64,000 nt of DNA from Mycolicibacterium sp. P9-22 (GCF_008329585.1 NZ_NPKP01000008.1:177908-241907), one strand, 5' to 3'. Shown: positions 34,693 to 43,565, counted from the first letter of the stretch. The notes: generated by a model from the sequence alone, not told the origin. Program-made: numbers and translations.

Positions 34693-36582
34693 CTACGGCT
34701 GCTTGACCCATTGCCCGGCGTCGCCGACGATCCCGACCGGCACCGCACCGGTCAGGCTGACGCCGGACACCCGCGGGCCCGCGGCCACGATGGTGGTGTC
34801 CTGCAGGATCGGCAGCACGGTCGACAGATTCCACAACCGGGGTTCGACGGCATCGATGACCTTGTCGATCTCCTCGGTGCCACGCAGGGCCGCGTCGATC
34901 CTCGGTTGGATGCTGCGGTCACAGATCCCGGTGAGGTTACTCGGCGCCTGCACCAATTCCCCTGTGCTCTCCGGCGTTTCGGGCGCGGCGGTGCCGGTGG
35001 TGGTCGGCGTCGCCGTGCGCGCGGGCGGCGCGGACGTGACGGTGCTCGAGGTCTTCGGCAGTGTGGTGGTGACGGTGACGCTGGGCGCGGGCGTCACGGT
35101 GGACACCGGGGTTGCCTCCAGCGCGGGACAGCCGTAGCGCGATGCCAGCGCCGTGGCCAGATCGCCTCCGGCACTGTGCCATCCGACCACCGCGTCGATC
35201 GAATTGTTGACCATGGCCTCGCCGTAGAGGGCCACCGGGTCCAGCGCGGACACCGATGCGGCGATGCCGACATTGCGCAACTGGTCGGCCGCGGTGTTGG
35301 CCACCGCGATCGATGTCGGGTCGTTGGCGGCCACGCCGAGGACGATCTTCAGCGGCTCACCGTCTTTGGTGATCTGGCCGCGGGCCTCGTCGGGCCCGGG
35401 TGTGCCCGGGGTCGTGGTCTGCGGTGTCTCCACCGGCTGCACCTGATAACCGGCATCGGCCAACAGACCGAGCGCCGCCTCCGCGGTGATGGCCGGCGGC
35501 GCGGTGGGCACATAACCGGGATCCGACGGTGTGCGCACCTGCGCCTGCGCCAGGGTCACGGTGTTGTCGGACCCGGCGCCGACGGCGGCCAGCAGATCGA
35601 CATCGAGCAGACCGAAAATTGCTCTGCGGACCCGCAGATCGGTCAGGGCGGGCTGCTGGGCGCGCAGGGTCAGCTGCATGACCCGCGGCCCGACGATGCG
35701 GTCGGTGCGCACATCCGGGATCGCCGAGAGTTGCGCGAAGGCCGCCTGCCCGCCGTGCACCTGGGCCACCTGGGTGTCGCCGTTGCGAATCGAATCGGCG
35801 AGTGCGGCGGGCGATCCGGCGCGCCGGAACAGGATCTGATCCGGTTTGGCGGGCTCGCTCCAGTAGCGATCGTTGCGGGCGAGCAGGATCTCGTCGCGCT
35901 GTGGGTCGATGTTGTCGACCCGGAATTGGCCGCCGGTGACCGGCATCGCCCGGGTCAGCCCGGCGCCGAAACCACCCGGCACATCCTTGACGATGTGGGC
36001 GGGCAGGATGTCGTTGAACAACTCCCGCCACGCCGGGTAGGGCTGGGAGAAGGTGACGACGGCGGTCTTACCGCCCTCCACCGACTGCACGCCGGTGATG
36101 AGGTCATAACCGGCCGGATCGACGACGCCGGGGTGGCTGACCATCTGCCGCCACAGGTACCAGTAGTCGTCGGCGCCGATCGGCGCGTTGTCGGTCCACG
36201 CCGCCTCCGGCCGGATCTTGTAGGTGACGGTGAACGGGTTCTCGCCGGTCACCTCCGCCGAGACCAGCAGGGTGGGGTCCATCTCCCAGCGCGAACCGGT
36301 CGGTGTCGCCGGATCGGCGATGGGACGGAACGAACTCGGCAACACCAGCGAGGAGATCGCGGCGTTCACCGAGGACTGATCGGACAGCAGATGCGGATTG
36401 AACCCGGCGCCGATCGCGTCGATGGCCATGATGATCTGCATGGCCTTCGCCGGTGCCGGCGGCGTGGTCGACACCGTCTCGGTGCTCTGCGGCGCGGGTG
36501 GCGGGCTGACCGTGCAACCGGCCAGCACCAGCACCGACAGCACTGCCGCGAGCACGAAGAAGCGGTGTCGGGCTGACGGCAC
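34693..36582 (-). CDS. lpqW: Lipoprotein LpqW (solute-binding-protein-like)
   Basis: A lipoprotein with lipobox VLAGC (Cys23 when starting at the GTG at 36582) and the family 5 extracellular solute-binding fold, without an ABC transporter partner. M. tuberculosis/M. smegmatis LpqW controls flow at the PIM4 branch between polar PIMs and lipoarabinomannan. Conserved parts include GSRWEMDPTLLVSAEVT, QPYPAWRELFNDILPAHIV and GDAGQWVKQP at the end. Pro/Thr-rich linkers lie near 475-525. A TTG at 36609 is an alternative start. It follows typA closely. Confidence 0.93.
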   Translation of the reverse strand: MPSARHRFFVLAAVLSVLVLAGCTVSPPPAPQSTETVSTTPPAPAKAMQIIMAIDAIGAGFNPHLLSDQSSVNAAISSLVLPSSFRPIADPATPTGSRWEMDPTLLVSAEVTGENPFTVTYKIRPEAAWTDNAPIGADDYWYLWRQMVSHPGVVDPAGYDLITGVQSVEGGKTAVVTFSQPYPAWRELFNDILPAHIVKDVPGGFGAGLTRAMPVTGGQFRVDNIDPQRDEILLARNDRYWSEPAKPDQILFRRAGSPAALADSIRNGDTQVAQVHGGQAAFAQLSAIPDVRTDRIVGPRVMQLTLRAQQPALTDLRVRRAIFGLLDVDLLAAVGAGSDNTVTLAQAQVRTPSDPGYVPTAPPAITAEAALGLLADAGYQVQPVETPQTTTPGTPGPDEARGQITKDGEPLKIVLGVAANDPTSIAVANTAADQLRNVGIAASVSALDPVALYGEAMVNNSIDAVVGWHSAGGDLATALASRYGCPALEATPVSTVTPAPSVTVTTTLPKTSSTVTSAPPARTATPTTTGTAAPETPESTGELVQAPSNLTGICDRSIQPRIDAALRGTEEIDKVIDAVEPRLWNLSTVLPILQDTTIVAAGPRVSGVSLTGAVPVGIVGDAGQWVKQP

Positions 36583-36611
36583 GAGGTTCAGGGTATCGGG
36601 CCGGTCCAATC

Positions 36612-38525
36612 TCAGGAGTTCTGCTGCTTGGCGCGCGACTTGGCCCTGGCCCGCAGGCTCGCGGTGAGCTCAAGCTTGCGCACCCGCACGATCTCCGGGG
36701 TGACCTCGACACACTCGTCCTCCGCGCAGAACTCCATGGCCTGCTCCAGGCCGAGCTCCAGCGGACGGGCCAGCGTCTCGAACACATCGGCGGTCGAGGA
36801 CCGCATGTTGGTCAGCTTCTTTTCCTTGGTGGCGTTGATGTCGAGGTCTTCGGCACGCGGGTTGATGCCCACGACCTGACCCTCGTAGGTGTCCTGACCG
36901 GGCTCGACGAAGAACTGGCCGCGGTCTGAGAGCTGGGTCATGGCGAACGGCGTGATCTTGCCGGAGCGGTCGGAGACCAGCGAACCGGTGTGCCGGGCCC
37001 GGATCTCGCCGGCCCAGGGGCGGTACCCCTCGAACACCGCGTTGGCGATGCCGGTGCCGCGGGTGATCGTCAGGAAGTCGGTGCGGAACCCGATCAGGCC
37101 ACGGCTGGGCACGATGAAGTCCATCCGGACCCACCCGGCGGCGTGGTTGGTCATGTCTTCCATGCGACCCTTGCGGGCGGCCAACAGCTGCGTGATGGCG
37201 CCGACGAACTCCTCCGGGGTATCGATGGTCATCGCCTCGAACGGCTCGTGCAGCTTGCCGTCGATGGTCTGGGTGACCACCTGCGGCTTGCCGACGGTCA
37301 GCTCGAAGCCTTCGCGGCGCATCTGCTCGACGAGGATGGCCAGCGCGAGCTCACCACGGCCCTGCACCTCCCAGGCGTCCGGACGGCCGATGTCGACGAC
37401 CTTGATGGACACGTTGCCGACCAGTTCGGCGTCGAGGCGGCTCTTCACCATGCGCGCGGTCAGCTTGTGCCCGGACACCTTGCCGGCCAGCGGCGAGGTG
37501 TTGGTACCGATGGTGACCGAGATCGCGGGCTCGTCGACGGTGATGCGCGGCAGGGCGTGTGCGTGCTCGATGTCGGCGAGCGTGTCGCCGATCATGATCT
37601 CGGGCATCCCGGCCACCGCGACGATGTCGCCGGCGATTGCCTCATCGGTCGGTGTCCGCTCGACGCCGACGGTGACGAGCAGTTCGGTGATCTTGGCGTT
37701 GGTGATGACCGGATGGCCGTCCACCTCGCGCATCCAGGCCACCTGCTGGCCCTTCTTCAGCTTGCCCTTGTAGATGCGGACCAGCGCGAGACGGCCCAGG
37801 AACGCCGACGCGTCCAGGTTGGTCACCAGCGCCTGCAGCGGGGCCTCCGGATCGCCCTGCGGCGGCGGGATGTGCTCCATCAGCACATCGAAAAGCGGGT
37901 CGAGGTTCTCACCGTCAGGATTCTCGCCATTGGCGGGCTCGGTGGTGCTGGCGATGCCCGCGCGGCCCGAGGCGTACAACACCGGCAGTCCGAGGGCGAA
38001 CTCGGCGGCCGTCTGCGCCTCGGCGTCGAGGTCCGAGGCCACATCGAGGAGCAGGTCGTGGCTCTCGGAGACGACCTCGGCGATGCGCGCGTCCGGGCGA
38101 TCGGTCTTGTTGACCACCACGATCACCGGCAGGTGCGCGGCCAGCGCCTTGCGCAGCACGAAACGGGTCTGGGGCAGCGGGCCCTCGGACGCGTCGACCA
38201 GCAGCACGACACCGTCGACCATGGACAGGCCGCGCTCCACCTCGCCACCGAAGTCGGCGTGGCCCGGGGTGTCGATGACGTTGATGACCGTCATGGAGCC
38301 GTCCGGGTTCTGGCGGTGCACCGCGGTGTTCTTGGCCAGGATGGTGATGCCCTTTTCCTTCTCCAGGTCACCGGAGTCCATCAGGCGTTCGATGGCATCA
38401 TCACCGCGGTGCGACAACGCACCGGACTGCCGCAGCATTGCATCGACCAGGGTTGTCTTACCGTGATCGACGTGCGCGACGATGGCTACGTTGCGAAAGT
38501 TCGGGCGAGAATCCACGTAGGCCAT
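36612..38525 (-). CDS. typA: Translational GTPase TypA/BipA
   Basis: A 637-residue ribosome-binding GTPase. G1 is VAHVDHGKTT (residues 17-26), G3 DTPGHADFGGE, G4 VNKTDRPDA; a C-terminal EF-G-like and BipA-specific domain follow. It ends with a basic tail (RARAKSRAKQQ). Start ATG at 38525. It is 30 bases upstream of the lpqW GTG. TypA acts on ribosome assembly and stress responses. Confidence 0.95.
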   Translation of the reverse strand: MAYVDSRPNFRNVAIVAHVDHGKTTLVDAMLRQSGALSHRGDDAIERLMDSGDLEKEKGITILAKNTAVHRQNPDGSMTVINVIDTPGHADFGGEVERGLSMVDGVVLLVDASEGPLPQTRFVLRKALAAHLPVIVVVNKTDRPDARIAEVVSESHDLLLDVASDLDAEAQTAAEFALGLPVLYASGRAGIASTTEPANGENPDGENLDPLFDVLMEHIPPPQGDPEAPLQALVTNLDASAFLGRLALVRIYKGKLKKGQQVAWMREVDGHPVITNAKITELLVTVGVERTPTDEAIAGDIVAVAGMPEIMIGDTLADIEHAHALPRITVDEPAISVTIGTNTSPLAGKVSGHKLTARMVKSRLDAELVGNVSIKVVDIGRPDAWEVQGRGELALAILVEQMRREGFELTVGKPQVVTQTIDGKLHEPFEAMTIDTPEEFVGAITQLLAARKGRMEDMTNHAAGWVRMDFIVPSRGLIGFRTDFLTITRGTGIANAVFEGYRPWAGEIRARHTGSLVSDRSGKITPFAMTQLSDRGQFFVEPGQDTYEGQVVGINPRAEDLDINATKEKKLTNMRSSTADVFETLARPLELGLEQAMEFCAEDECVEVTPEIVRVRKLELTASLRARAKSRAKQQNS

Positions 38526-38580
38526 TGTCGCAGTGTGGGTACCCGATCACGAAAACGACCGATTTCCGCGGAAGGCGTGA

Positions 38581-38742
38581 GTGAAGAAGCTGCTGTCGGC
38601 CAAGCCGAAGAAGAAGTGTTGCCGCAGCAAACCTCGCTGCAAGAAGTGCCCGCTGGTGCTGCACAAGGTGCAGAAGGCCGCGCACAACGGAATGCGGGGC
38701 AAGGAGCTGGAGAAGGTGTACAAGATTGCCCGAAAGACGTAA
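38581..38742 (+). CDS. Small basic protein with four cysteines
   Basis: A 53-residue protein from GTG at 38581 (AAGG upstream). Lys and Arg make up about a third of it. It has the cysteine pattern CC-x4-C-x2-C (KKKCCRSKPRCKKCPLV), suggestive of a zinc knuckle, followed by a helical KVQKAAHNGMRGKELEK region. A nucleic-acid or ribosome role is plausible but unproved. It is divergent from typA by 55 bases. Confidence 0.65.
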   Translation: MKKLLSAKPKKKCCRSKPRCKKCPLVLHKVQKAAHNGMRGKELEKVYKIARKT

Positions 38743-38824
38743 TGACCTGGGTTGATACCTGTCGCTGACGCCGTTGCGGGCGTACCGTTGAGATACCCGT
38801 CGGGTGTGGTTGGAGGTGTCGATC

Positions 38825-39091
38825 ATGACGGTTTACGAGGTACTCACGGTGACGGTGATCGTGGTGCTCGCGCTTGCGGCGACAACGGCGATCTATCTCG
38901 GTTTACTCAACTGGCTGGGTGCCGCATACGTCGTCCGGTGTGCCGCATGTCACCATCTGACGCTGTCATCGGCCAAGGACCCGCAGGCTTCCTGCCCGCA
39001 TTGCCGGCACCCGGCGCTGTTGCACCCCATCTACACCGCGGGTCACCGCGATCAACCGGTGCGCGTGGTCGGTGACCGGCTGCGGTATTAG
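38825..39091 (+). CDS. Membrane-anchored zinc-ribbon protein
   Basis: An 88-residue protein: one N-terminal transmembrane helix (TVTVIVVLALAATTAIYLGL) then two CxxC pairs (RCAACHH and SCPHCRHP) forming a probable zinc ribbon. GGAGG precedes the ATG. An earlier GTG gives seven more residues. Function unknown; in the position between typA and mutT2, M. tuberculosis has narGHJI. Confidence 0.7.
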   Translation: MTVYEVLTVTVIVVLALAATTAIYLGLLNWLGAAYVVRCAACHHLTLSSAKDPQASCPHCRHPALLHPIYTAGHRDQPVRVVGDRLRY

Positions 39092-39096
39092 TGCCG

Positions 39097-39127
39097 CGAC
39101 CGGCAGGGCTCCACAAACAGCCGGTCG
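39097..39127. terminator. GC-rich hairpin after the zinc-ribbon gene
   Basis: CGACCGGC (39097-39104) and GCCGGTCG (39120-39127) form an 8-base stem directly after the stop codon. No U-run follows, as usual for mycobacteria. Confidence 0.5.
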
Positions 39128-39160
39128 GAAAACTCTTCGGAAACTCTCAGCTTCGCTGGA

Positions 39161-39176
39161 TTGACTTGTGCGTCAA
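39161..39176. promoter_or_regulatory. TTGAC-N6-GTCAA inverted repeat
   Basis: TTGAC (39161-39165) and GTCAA (39172-39176) flank six bases, 135 bases upstream of a secreted-protein gene. It could be an operator or part of a promoter (TTGACT as -35). Confidence 0.3.
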
Positions 39177-39310
39177 TACTTCTCGCCACCGCCACCAGAC
39201 GCGCGCCGCCGCCAAAGCGCTTGCGTACGAAATCAATTGGTAACGTTCGCCACTCCTGCACCATGTGGCGAGCGACCGGAGCGGTCCGCTGTGACGAAGG
39301 GCTTGTGCCG

Positions 39311-39685
39311 ATGCCTGTGACCACCCGCAACCTTGTGCGGATCGCCACGAAGCTGACCGTTGTCGGCGTCGGTGCCGCCGCTGTCGCCGCGGCATTCGTC
39401 ACCGTCGGCGCTGCGACCGCCGGCGCCGAGGTCACCGAGGTTGCACCCGGTCCGTACGTCACCAGTCGACAAGCCGTCGTCGTCGACAGGAATGCACTTC
39501 GCCGGTCGGGTCAGGGCGTCGCCCGCGGCGCCGGGGCCGAGAACCGGCGCGCCGGCGATGGCGGCGTGCTGGCCCAGGGCGATGTTCGTGGTGGCGTAAT
39601 TGCTGTACCGGGCACCGCCTCGGCCCCGTTCGGCGTCCGCGCCAACGGGGAATTCCGGCGGGGTGCACCCATCGGCAGTTGGTGA
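39311..39685 (+). CDS. Secreted small protein of unknown function
   Basis: A 124-residue exported protein with an Ala/Val-rich signal peptide (LTVVGVGAAAVAAAFVTVG) and an AGA cleavage area near residue 39. The mature part is Arg/Gly-rich without cysteine. An in-frame GTG lies six bases upstream and the frame is open to 39161, but the signal peptide marks the start. It is convergent with mutT2 by five bases. Confidence 0.65.
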   Translation: MPVTTRNLVRIATKLTVVGVGAAAVAAAFVTVGAATAGAEVTEVAPGPYVTSRQAVVVDRNALRRSGQGVARGAGAENRRAGDGGVLAQGDVRGGVIAVPGTASAPFGVRANGEFRRGAPIGSW

Positions 39686-39690
39686 CCGCG

Positions 39691-40080
39691 TCAGACCCGC
39701 AGTGCTGCAACCAGATCCGGCACCCAGCCCCGATCGGCGGGCACCCATGACAGGTCGTCCAGGTCGGCGGCGCGTACCCAGCGCAACGCCCGATGGTCAT
39801 GCGGGAGCGGACTGCCGGACGCGCAGGTGACCAGATAGGCGCGCAGCGTCATCCCGTTCGGCAGTGCCACCTCCGCGCCCAGGCGGGCGCCGACGGTGAC
39901 CTCGATGCCGAGTTCTTCCCGGAGCTCACGAACCAGCCCGTCGCCGTCGCTCTCGCCATCGGCGACCTTGCCACCCGGCAACTCCCACAACCCGGCCAGT
40001 TCAGGTGGCCGTTTTCGCTGTGCGACCAGCAACGCACCCTGCGAAATGAGTGCTCCCGCAACGACGATCTGCCCAGTCAT
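39691..40080 (-). CDS. mutT2: MutT2-like Nudix (8-oxo-)dCTP/dGTP pyrophosphohydrolase
   Basis: A 129-residue MutT protein with a complete Nudix box GGKVADGESDGDGLVRELRE followed by ELGIEV. It cleans oxidised or noncanonical nucleotides. M. tuberculosis Rv1160 (MutT2) has the same neighbour (pterin dehydratase, pimE). ATG at 40080. Confidence 0.9.
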   Translation of the reverse strand: MTGQIVVAGALISQGALLVAQRKRPPELAGLWELPGGKVADGESDGDGLVRELREELGIEVTVGARLGAEVALPNGMTLRAYLVTCASGSPLPHDHRALRWVRAADLDDLSWVPADRGWVPDLVAALRV

Positions 40081-40107
40081 CGCGGTTGACGGTATACCGT
40101 CGAGAAC

Positions 40108-40392
40108 ATGGCTGTGTTAACCAACGAGGAAGTGGATGCCGCACTGCCCGGTCTGAACGGCTGGGAACGGTCCGATGGCGCTCTGCGCCGCTCGGTGAAG
40201 TTCCCGGCGTTTCTGGAGGGCGTCGACGCCGTGGGCCGTGTCGCCGAGCTGGCCGAGCAGAAGGACCATCACCCCGATATCGACATCCGTTGGCGGACGG
40301 TGACCTTCGCTCTGGTCACGCATTCCGCGGGTGGTATCACCGAGCAGGATCTGGAGATGGCGAAAGCGATCGATCAGCTGCTCGGCGGGTAG
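40108..40392 (+). CDS. Pterin-4a-carbinolamine dehydratase family protein
   Basis: A 94-residue PCD protein with the active-site motif KDHHPDIDIRW. It dehydrates 4a-hydroxytetrahydrobiopterin or acts as a moonlighting partner; biopterin use in mycobacteria is uncertain. It is divergent from mutT2 by 27 bases. Its last 56 bases overlap the 3' end of the convergent pimE. Confidence 0.88.
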   Translation: MAVLTNEEVDAALPGLNGWERSDGALRRSVKFPAFLEGVDAVGRVAELAEQKDHHPDIDIRWRTVTFALVTHSAGGITEQDLEMAKAIDQLLGG

Positions 40393-41599
40393 TGACGATC
40401 CACCCCAAGGTGGCCAGCGTGGCCACCGGGTACACCATGCCCGCCCACGCCAGGTGCCACGGACGTTCGATCTCCCAGATGGTCGGCTGCGCGAAGCTCA
40501 GCAGCCACGGCACCCCGATCAGCGTCAGCGCCAGCCACCCCCAGCCCAGCACGCGAGCGCCGAGGCGTTCTCGCACCGGCCCGTGCAGCAGCCAGATCAT
40601 CAAGGGGATCAGCCACACCCAGTGATGCGTCCACGAGATCGGTGAGAGCAGCAACCCGAACAGCTGGACCGTGACGATGCCGCCGAGCCGGTCCGCGGTG
40701 CCGATGGCTCGCCACGCCAGCAACGCCAGCGCCGCGGTCAGCACCAGCGCGGCGATCACCACGGGCCCGTACCCGGCGTCGTGTCCGAGGATCCGCGAGA
40801 TCGCGCCGCGCCAGGACTGGTTGAACGAGGTGCCGATGGGGCCGACACGGCGCGCGTCGCCCAGCAGATCGGTGAAGTAATAGCGGGCCTGGTCACCGAC
40901 CACCAGCGCAGACACGCCGATGGTGCCCAGGAAAACCACCGCCGAGAACAGCGCCACACCCCACCGGCGTACCCCGACGAAGTACAGACCCGCGACGGCC
41001 GGCGTGAGTTTGACGCCGGCGGCCAACCCCACCAGCAGGCCCGACAACCACCACCGGCTGCTCTGCACCGCCCACAGCACGGCGAGCACCAGCAGCACAT
41101 TGACCTGGCCGTAGTCGAAGGTGCTGCGCAGCGGCTCGGTCCAGATGCCGACCGCGGTCCACAGCATCGCCGGACGCAGATCGGTGCGCCCGAGCAGTCG
41201 CAGACTGATCCGGACCACGCCGTAGAGCGCGGCGAAGATGCCGAGCTGCCAGATGAAGGCCAGCAGGCCGAACGGCAGCAGGCTCAGCGGATAGAACACC
41301 ACCGCCGCGAACGGCGGATAGGTGAACGGCAACGGGAAGTCCGGCGTCTGTTCGGCGTAGACGTAGTCGTAGAGCGCGCCGGGATGTTCCAGGGCCGCGG
41401 CGCCACCGACGTAGACGTGCAGGTCGACGAAGTTGGCGCCGTTGGGCACCAGGTAGGTCCAGGCGAGCCGCGCGGCAATGCTGACCACCAGCAACACCGG
41501 CGCCCAGCGATACAGCTGTGCCGTCGGACCGGTGTTACGGATGGTGTCTACGGGTCCGACTCTATCGACCGGCGTGTCGCCCGCCCGCCCGGTCACCAT
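40337..41599 (-). CDS. pimE: Polyprenol-phosphate-mannose-dependent alpha-1,2-mannosyltransferase PimE
   Basis: A 420-residue GT87 membrane mannosyltransferase that adds the fifth mannose to Ac1PIM4 on the periplasmic side. Many transmembrane helices are present. The catalytic aspartate corresponding to Asp58 is Asp59 in NFVDLHVY, and WTHHWVWLIPLM is the conserved late motif. The start at 41599 has GGAGG nine bases upstream; the open frame runs to 41644. Together with LpqW it acts at the PIM/LAM branch. Confidence 0.93.
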   Translation of the reverse strand: MVTGRAGDTPVDRVGPVDTIRNTGPTAQLYRWAPVLLVVSIAARLAWTYLVPNGANFVDLHVYVGGAAALEHPGALYDYVYAEQTPDFPLPFTYPPFAAVVFYPLSLLPFGLLAFIWQLGIFAALYGVVRISLRLLGRTDLRPAMLWTAVGIWTEPLRSTFDYGQVNVLLVLAVLWAVQSSRWWLSGLLVGLAAGVKLTPAVAGLYFVGVRRWGVALFSAVVFLGTIGVSALVVGDQARYYFTDLLGDARRVGPIGTSFNQSWRGAISRILGHDAGYGPVVIAALVLTAALALLAWRAIGTADRLGGIVTVQLFGLLLSPISWTHHWVWLIPLMIWLLHGPVRERLGARVLGWGWLALTLIGVPWLLSFAQPTIWEIERPWHLAWAGMVYPVATLATLGWIVTTRRAADRSLSPSPDPAR

Positions 41600-41709
41600 C
41601 GGCGCACACCTCCGTAACGGTTGGATAAATGCCACTCTTGTCACTTGAGTAACACCAGTAACGCCGTACCTTCGGTCTGAGACGTGCCGTCAACGAAATG
41701 GGGAGACTC

Positions 41710-42276
41710 GTGTCACCAACCAGAAAAGCGTTTGCCGCCAGCATGATTGCCGGAGCAGGCGCCGTCGCCACCGCCCTGATGCTCAGCCCGACCGCTGTTG
41801 CCGAGCCGGCCCCGGCGCCGGCACCCGCTCCCGCGCCCGCCATGCCGAACATCCCGTTCATGAACCAGCTCGCCGGGCTGCCGGCTGCTGCGCCGGGACT
41901 CATCCAGGGACTGGCTTCGGCGTTCACCGGTGGCGGCGGGCAGTCGACCCTCCCGGTCGACCCGATCACGCCGTCCGCGCCGGTTGCCAGCGCATCGCTG
42001 AACCTGCCGCAGACGCCGGGCGTGGTTAACGCGCTGCCCGCCGCGGCGGCAGCCGCACCGGCGGTCGCCGGTGTACAGAACATCGTCCCGGAGGGCCTGG
42101 CGTCACTGATCCCGGCCGGTACCCCGCTCGCGGGTCTGCTCCCGCAGACCGGTGCTGCCGCACCGGCCGCGACACCGGGCGTCCCGGCAGCACCGGGTGT
42201 GCCCGGCGCGTCACCTGCCGACGCCGCAGCCCAGTCACTGGTGCCGATGTTCCTGCCGGTCTCCGCGCTGCCCTGA
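41710..42276 (+). CDS. Secreted Ala/Pro-rich protein (Rv1158c-like)
   Basis: A 188-residue exported protein. GTG at 41710 follows GGGGAGA; an upstream ATG at 41698 would include the ribosome-binding site. The signal peptide ends at AVAEP (about residue 32). The mature part is low-complexity Ala/Pro (PAPAPAPAPAM, then GAAAPAATPGVPAAPG). Position matches M. tuberculosis Rv1158c; function unknown, probably in the wall or outer membrane. Confidence 0.8.
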   Translation: MSPTRKAFAASMIAGAGAVATALMLSPTAVAEPAPAPAPAPAPAMPNIPFMNQLAGLPAAAPGLIQGLASAFTGGGGQSTLPVDPITPSAPVASASLNLPQTPGVVNALPAAAAAAPAVAGVQNIVPEGLASLIPAGTPLAGLLPQTGAAAPAATPGVPAAPGVPGASPADAAAQSLVPMFLPVSALP

Positions 42277-42320
42277 CCGTCAGCCGTACCCGTCACCGAA
42301 CAACTCATCAGGGGGAAGTC

Positions 42321-43307
42321 ATGCCATCGATCCGGACAATGTTGACCAGCACCACGGCCTGTGCGCTCGTGGCACTGGGCAGCGGAGTCGCGATCCCTGC
42401 CCATGCCGAACCGGCAGCGCCCATGCCGCTGCCCATCAACGGCCTACAGGCACCGGGGTTACCGGCGATGGAGACTCTCGGCCCGGCCATCCAGCAGGCT
42501 GCTGCTGATCCGGGCAATGCCGCATCGATGCTCATGGCCGCTGCCGCCGCGTTCGCCGGAAACGCGGCGGCGCCGTCCGATTCGCTGAATGTCGCGTCCG
42601 CTGTGAACCAGTTCGTGTCCGAGCCGCAGGCACATGTGCCTGCGGCCGGCGCGGGCACGGAGGCGCATCTGCCAGCAGGCGTGGACCCGGCCTACTCCGT
42701 CGGACCCGTGCCGATGGCTGTGCCCACCGCACCCGAGGCCGCCGCCCCGCCGGTCGACGCACCGGCTCCGGCTCCCGAAGCAGTACCGGCTCCCGCGCCC
42801 GAGGCCGCGCCGCTGGCGGTGCCCGCCCCGGAAGCGGCGCCCGCACCCGGTCCCGCGCCGGCGCCCGCCCCCGGCGCCATGCCCGACTTCGGCCCCGACG
42901 CACCGACCACCCAGGACTTCATGTACCCGTCGATCAGCAACGGCTGCGGCGTCGACGGCGGCAACGTGCTGGCCACGGCGATCTCGGTGGCCGGCCCCGC
43001 GAAGATTCCCGCGCCCGGCCCGGTCGCCGGCCAGACCGCCTACGTGTTCACCGCGGTCGGCACGCCCGGCCCCGCGGCCGAGCAGAAGCTGCCGCTGAAC
43101 GTGACGTGGGTGAACCTCACCACCGGCAAGTCCGGCACCGCGACGCTCAAGCCGCAGGCCGATATCAACCCCGCCGGACCGACCACGCTGACCGCGATCG
43201 CCGACACCGGCTCGGGCAGCATCATGTCGACGATCTTCGGTCAGGTCAGCACGACCGAGAAGCAATGCCAGTTCATGCCCACCATCGGTTCGACGGTGGT
43301 GCCGTAA
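42321..43307 (+). CDS. Secreted Ala/Pro-rich protein with a C-terminal folded domain (Rv1157c-like)
   Basis: A 328-residue exported protein. Signal peptide to AHA/EP (about residue 29); a helical Ala-rich part; a long Pro/Ala repeat (about 135-190) with PAPEAAP-type units; and a C-terminal beta domain from about 200 (MYPSISNGCGVDGGNVLATA to CQFMPTIGSTVVP) with two cysteines likely disulfide-bonded. AGGGGGAAG precedes the ATG. It follows the previous gene by 44 bases, so the two secreted proteins likely form one unit. Confidence 0.8.
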   Translation: MPSIRTMLTSTTACALVALGSGVAIPAHAEPAAPMPLPINGLQAPGLPAMETLGPAIQQAAADPGNAASMLMAAAAAFAGNAAAPSDSLNVASAVNQFVSEPQAHVPAAGAGTEAHLPAGVDPAYSVGPVPMAVPTAPEAAAPPVDAPAPAPEAVPAPAPEAAPLAVPAPEAAPAPGPAPAPAPGAMPDFGPDAPTTQDFMYPSISNGCGVDGGNVLATAISVAGPAKIPAPGPVAGQTAYVFTAVGTPGPAAEQKLPLNVTWVNLTTGKSGTATLKPQADINPAGPTTLTAIADTGSGSIMSTIFGQVSTTEKQCQFMPTIGSTVVP

Positions 43308-43330
43308 TCCGCGTATCGCTCAGCGCGAGC

Positions 43331-43376
43331 GTGCACTCAGATCGCGATTGCGCTCAGATTCGCGATCTGAGCGCAC
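43331..43376. terminator. Very strong bidirectional terminator hairpin
   Basis: A 17-base stem with one mismatch: left arm 43331-43347 (GTGCACTCAGATCGCGA) and right arm 43360-43376, with a 12-base loop. It lies between the 3' ends of the Rv1157c-like gene and the convergent DUF1059 gene. No U-run. Confidence 0.8.
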
Positions 43377-43383
43377 CGTCGGC

Positions 43384-43533
43384 CTAGTAGGCCATGAAGA
43401 GGATCATCTCGCGGTCATATTCACGGCCGGGATGCGACTCCGAGAGGTGCGTTTGCGCCTTCTCGACGAGATCGTCTTCGTCGGCACCTTGAATCGCCTC
43501 GCCGCACGGGCAGTTCAGATGTGTCTTAGCCAT
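43384..43533 (-). CDS. DUF1059 small protein
   Basis: A 49-residue protein: MAKTHLNCPCGEAIQGADED then DLVEKAQTHLSESHPG and a REMILFMAY end. The CxCG start, the DEDDLVEKAQTHL middle and the EMILFMA finish are the DUF1059 pattern. Two cysteines may bind a metal. It is divergent from the nitroreductase, with 32 bases between. Confidence 0.85.
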   Translation of the reverse strand: MAKTHLNCPCGEAIQGADEDDLVEKAQTHLSESHPGREYDREMILFMAY

Positions 43534-43565
43534 ATGTCCACAATCGCATACGCATGATGGTGAGC

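Noticed and set aside
33874..36576. A 900-codon open frame on the plus strand
   Set aside because: It is antisense to mshB and lpqW, which have strong family matches, and its product is rich in Arg, Gly and His with no known domain: a GC-bias shadow.
36990..38768. A 592-codon open frame on the plus strand
   Set aside because: Lies opposite typA; no motifs. Only the small basic gene at 38581-38742, in another frame, is supported.
42780..42880. Pro/Ala codon repeats in the Rv1157c-like gene as a possible DNA satellite
   Set aside because: The repeats keep reading frame and codon periodicity and are explained by the Pro/Ala-rich protein segment.
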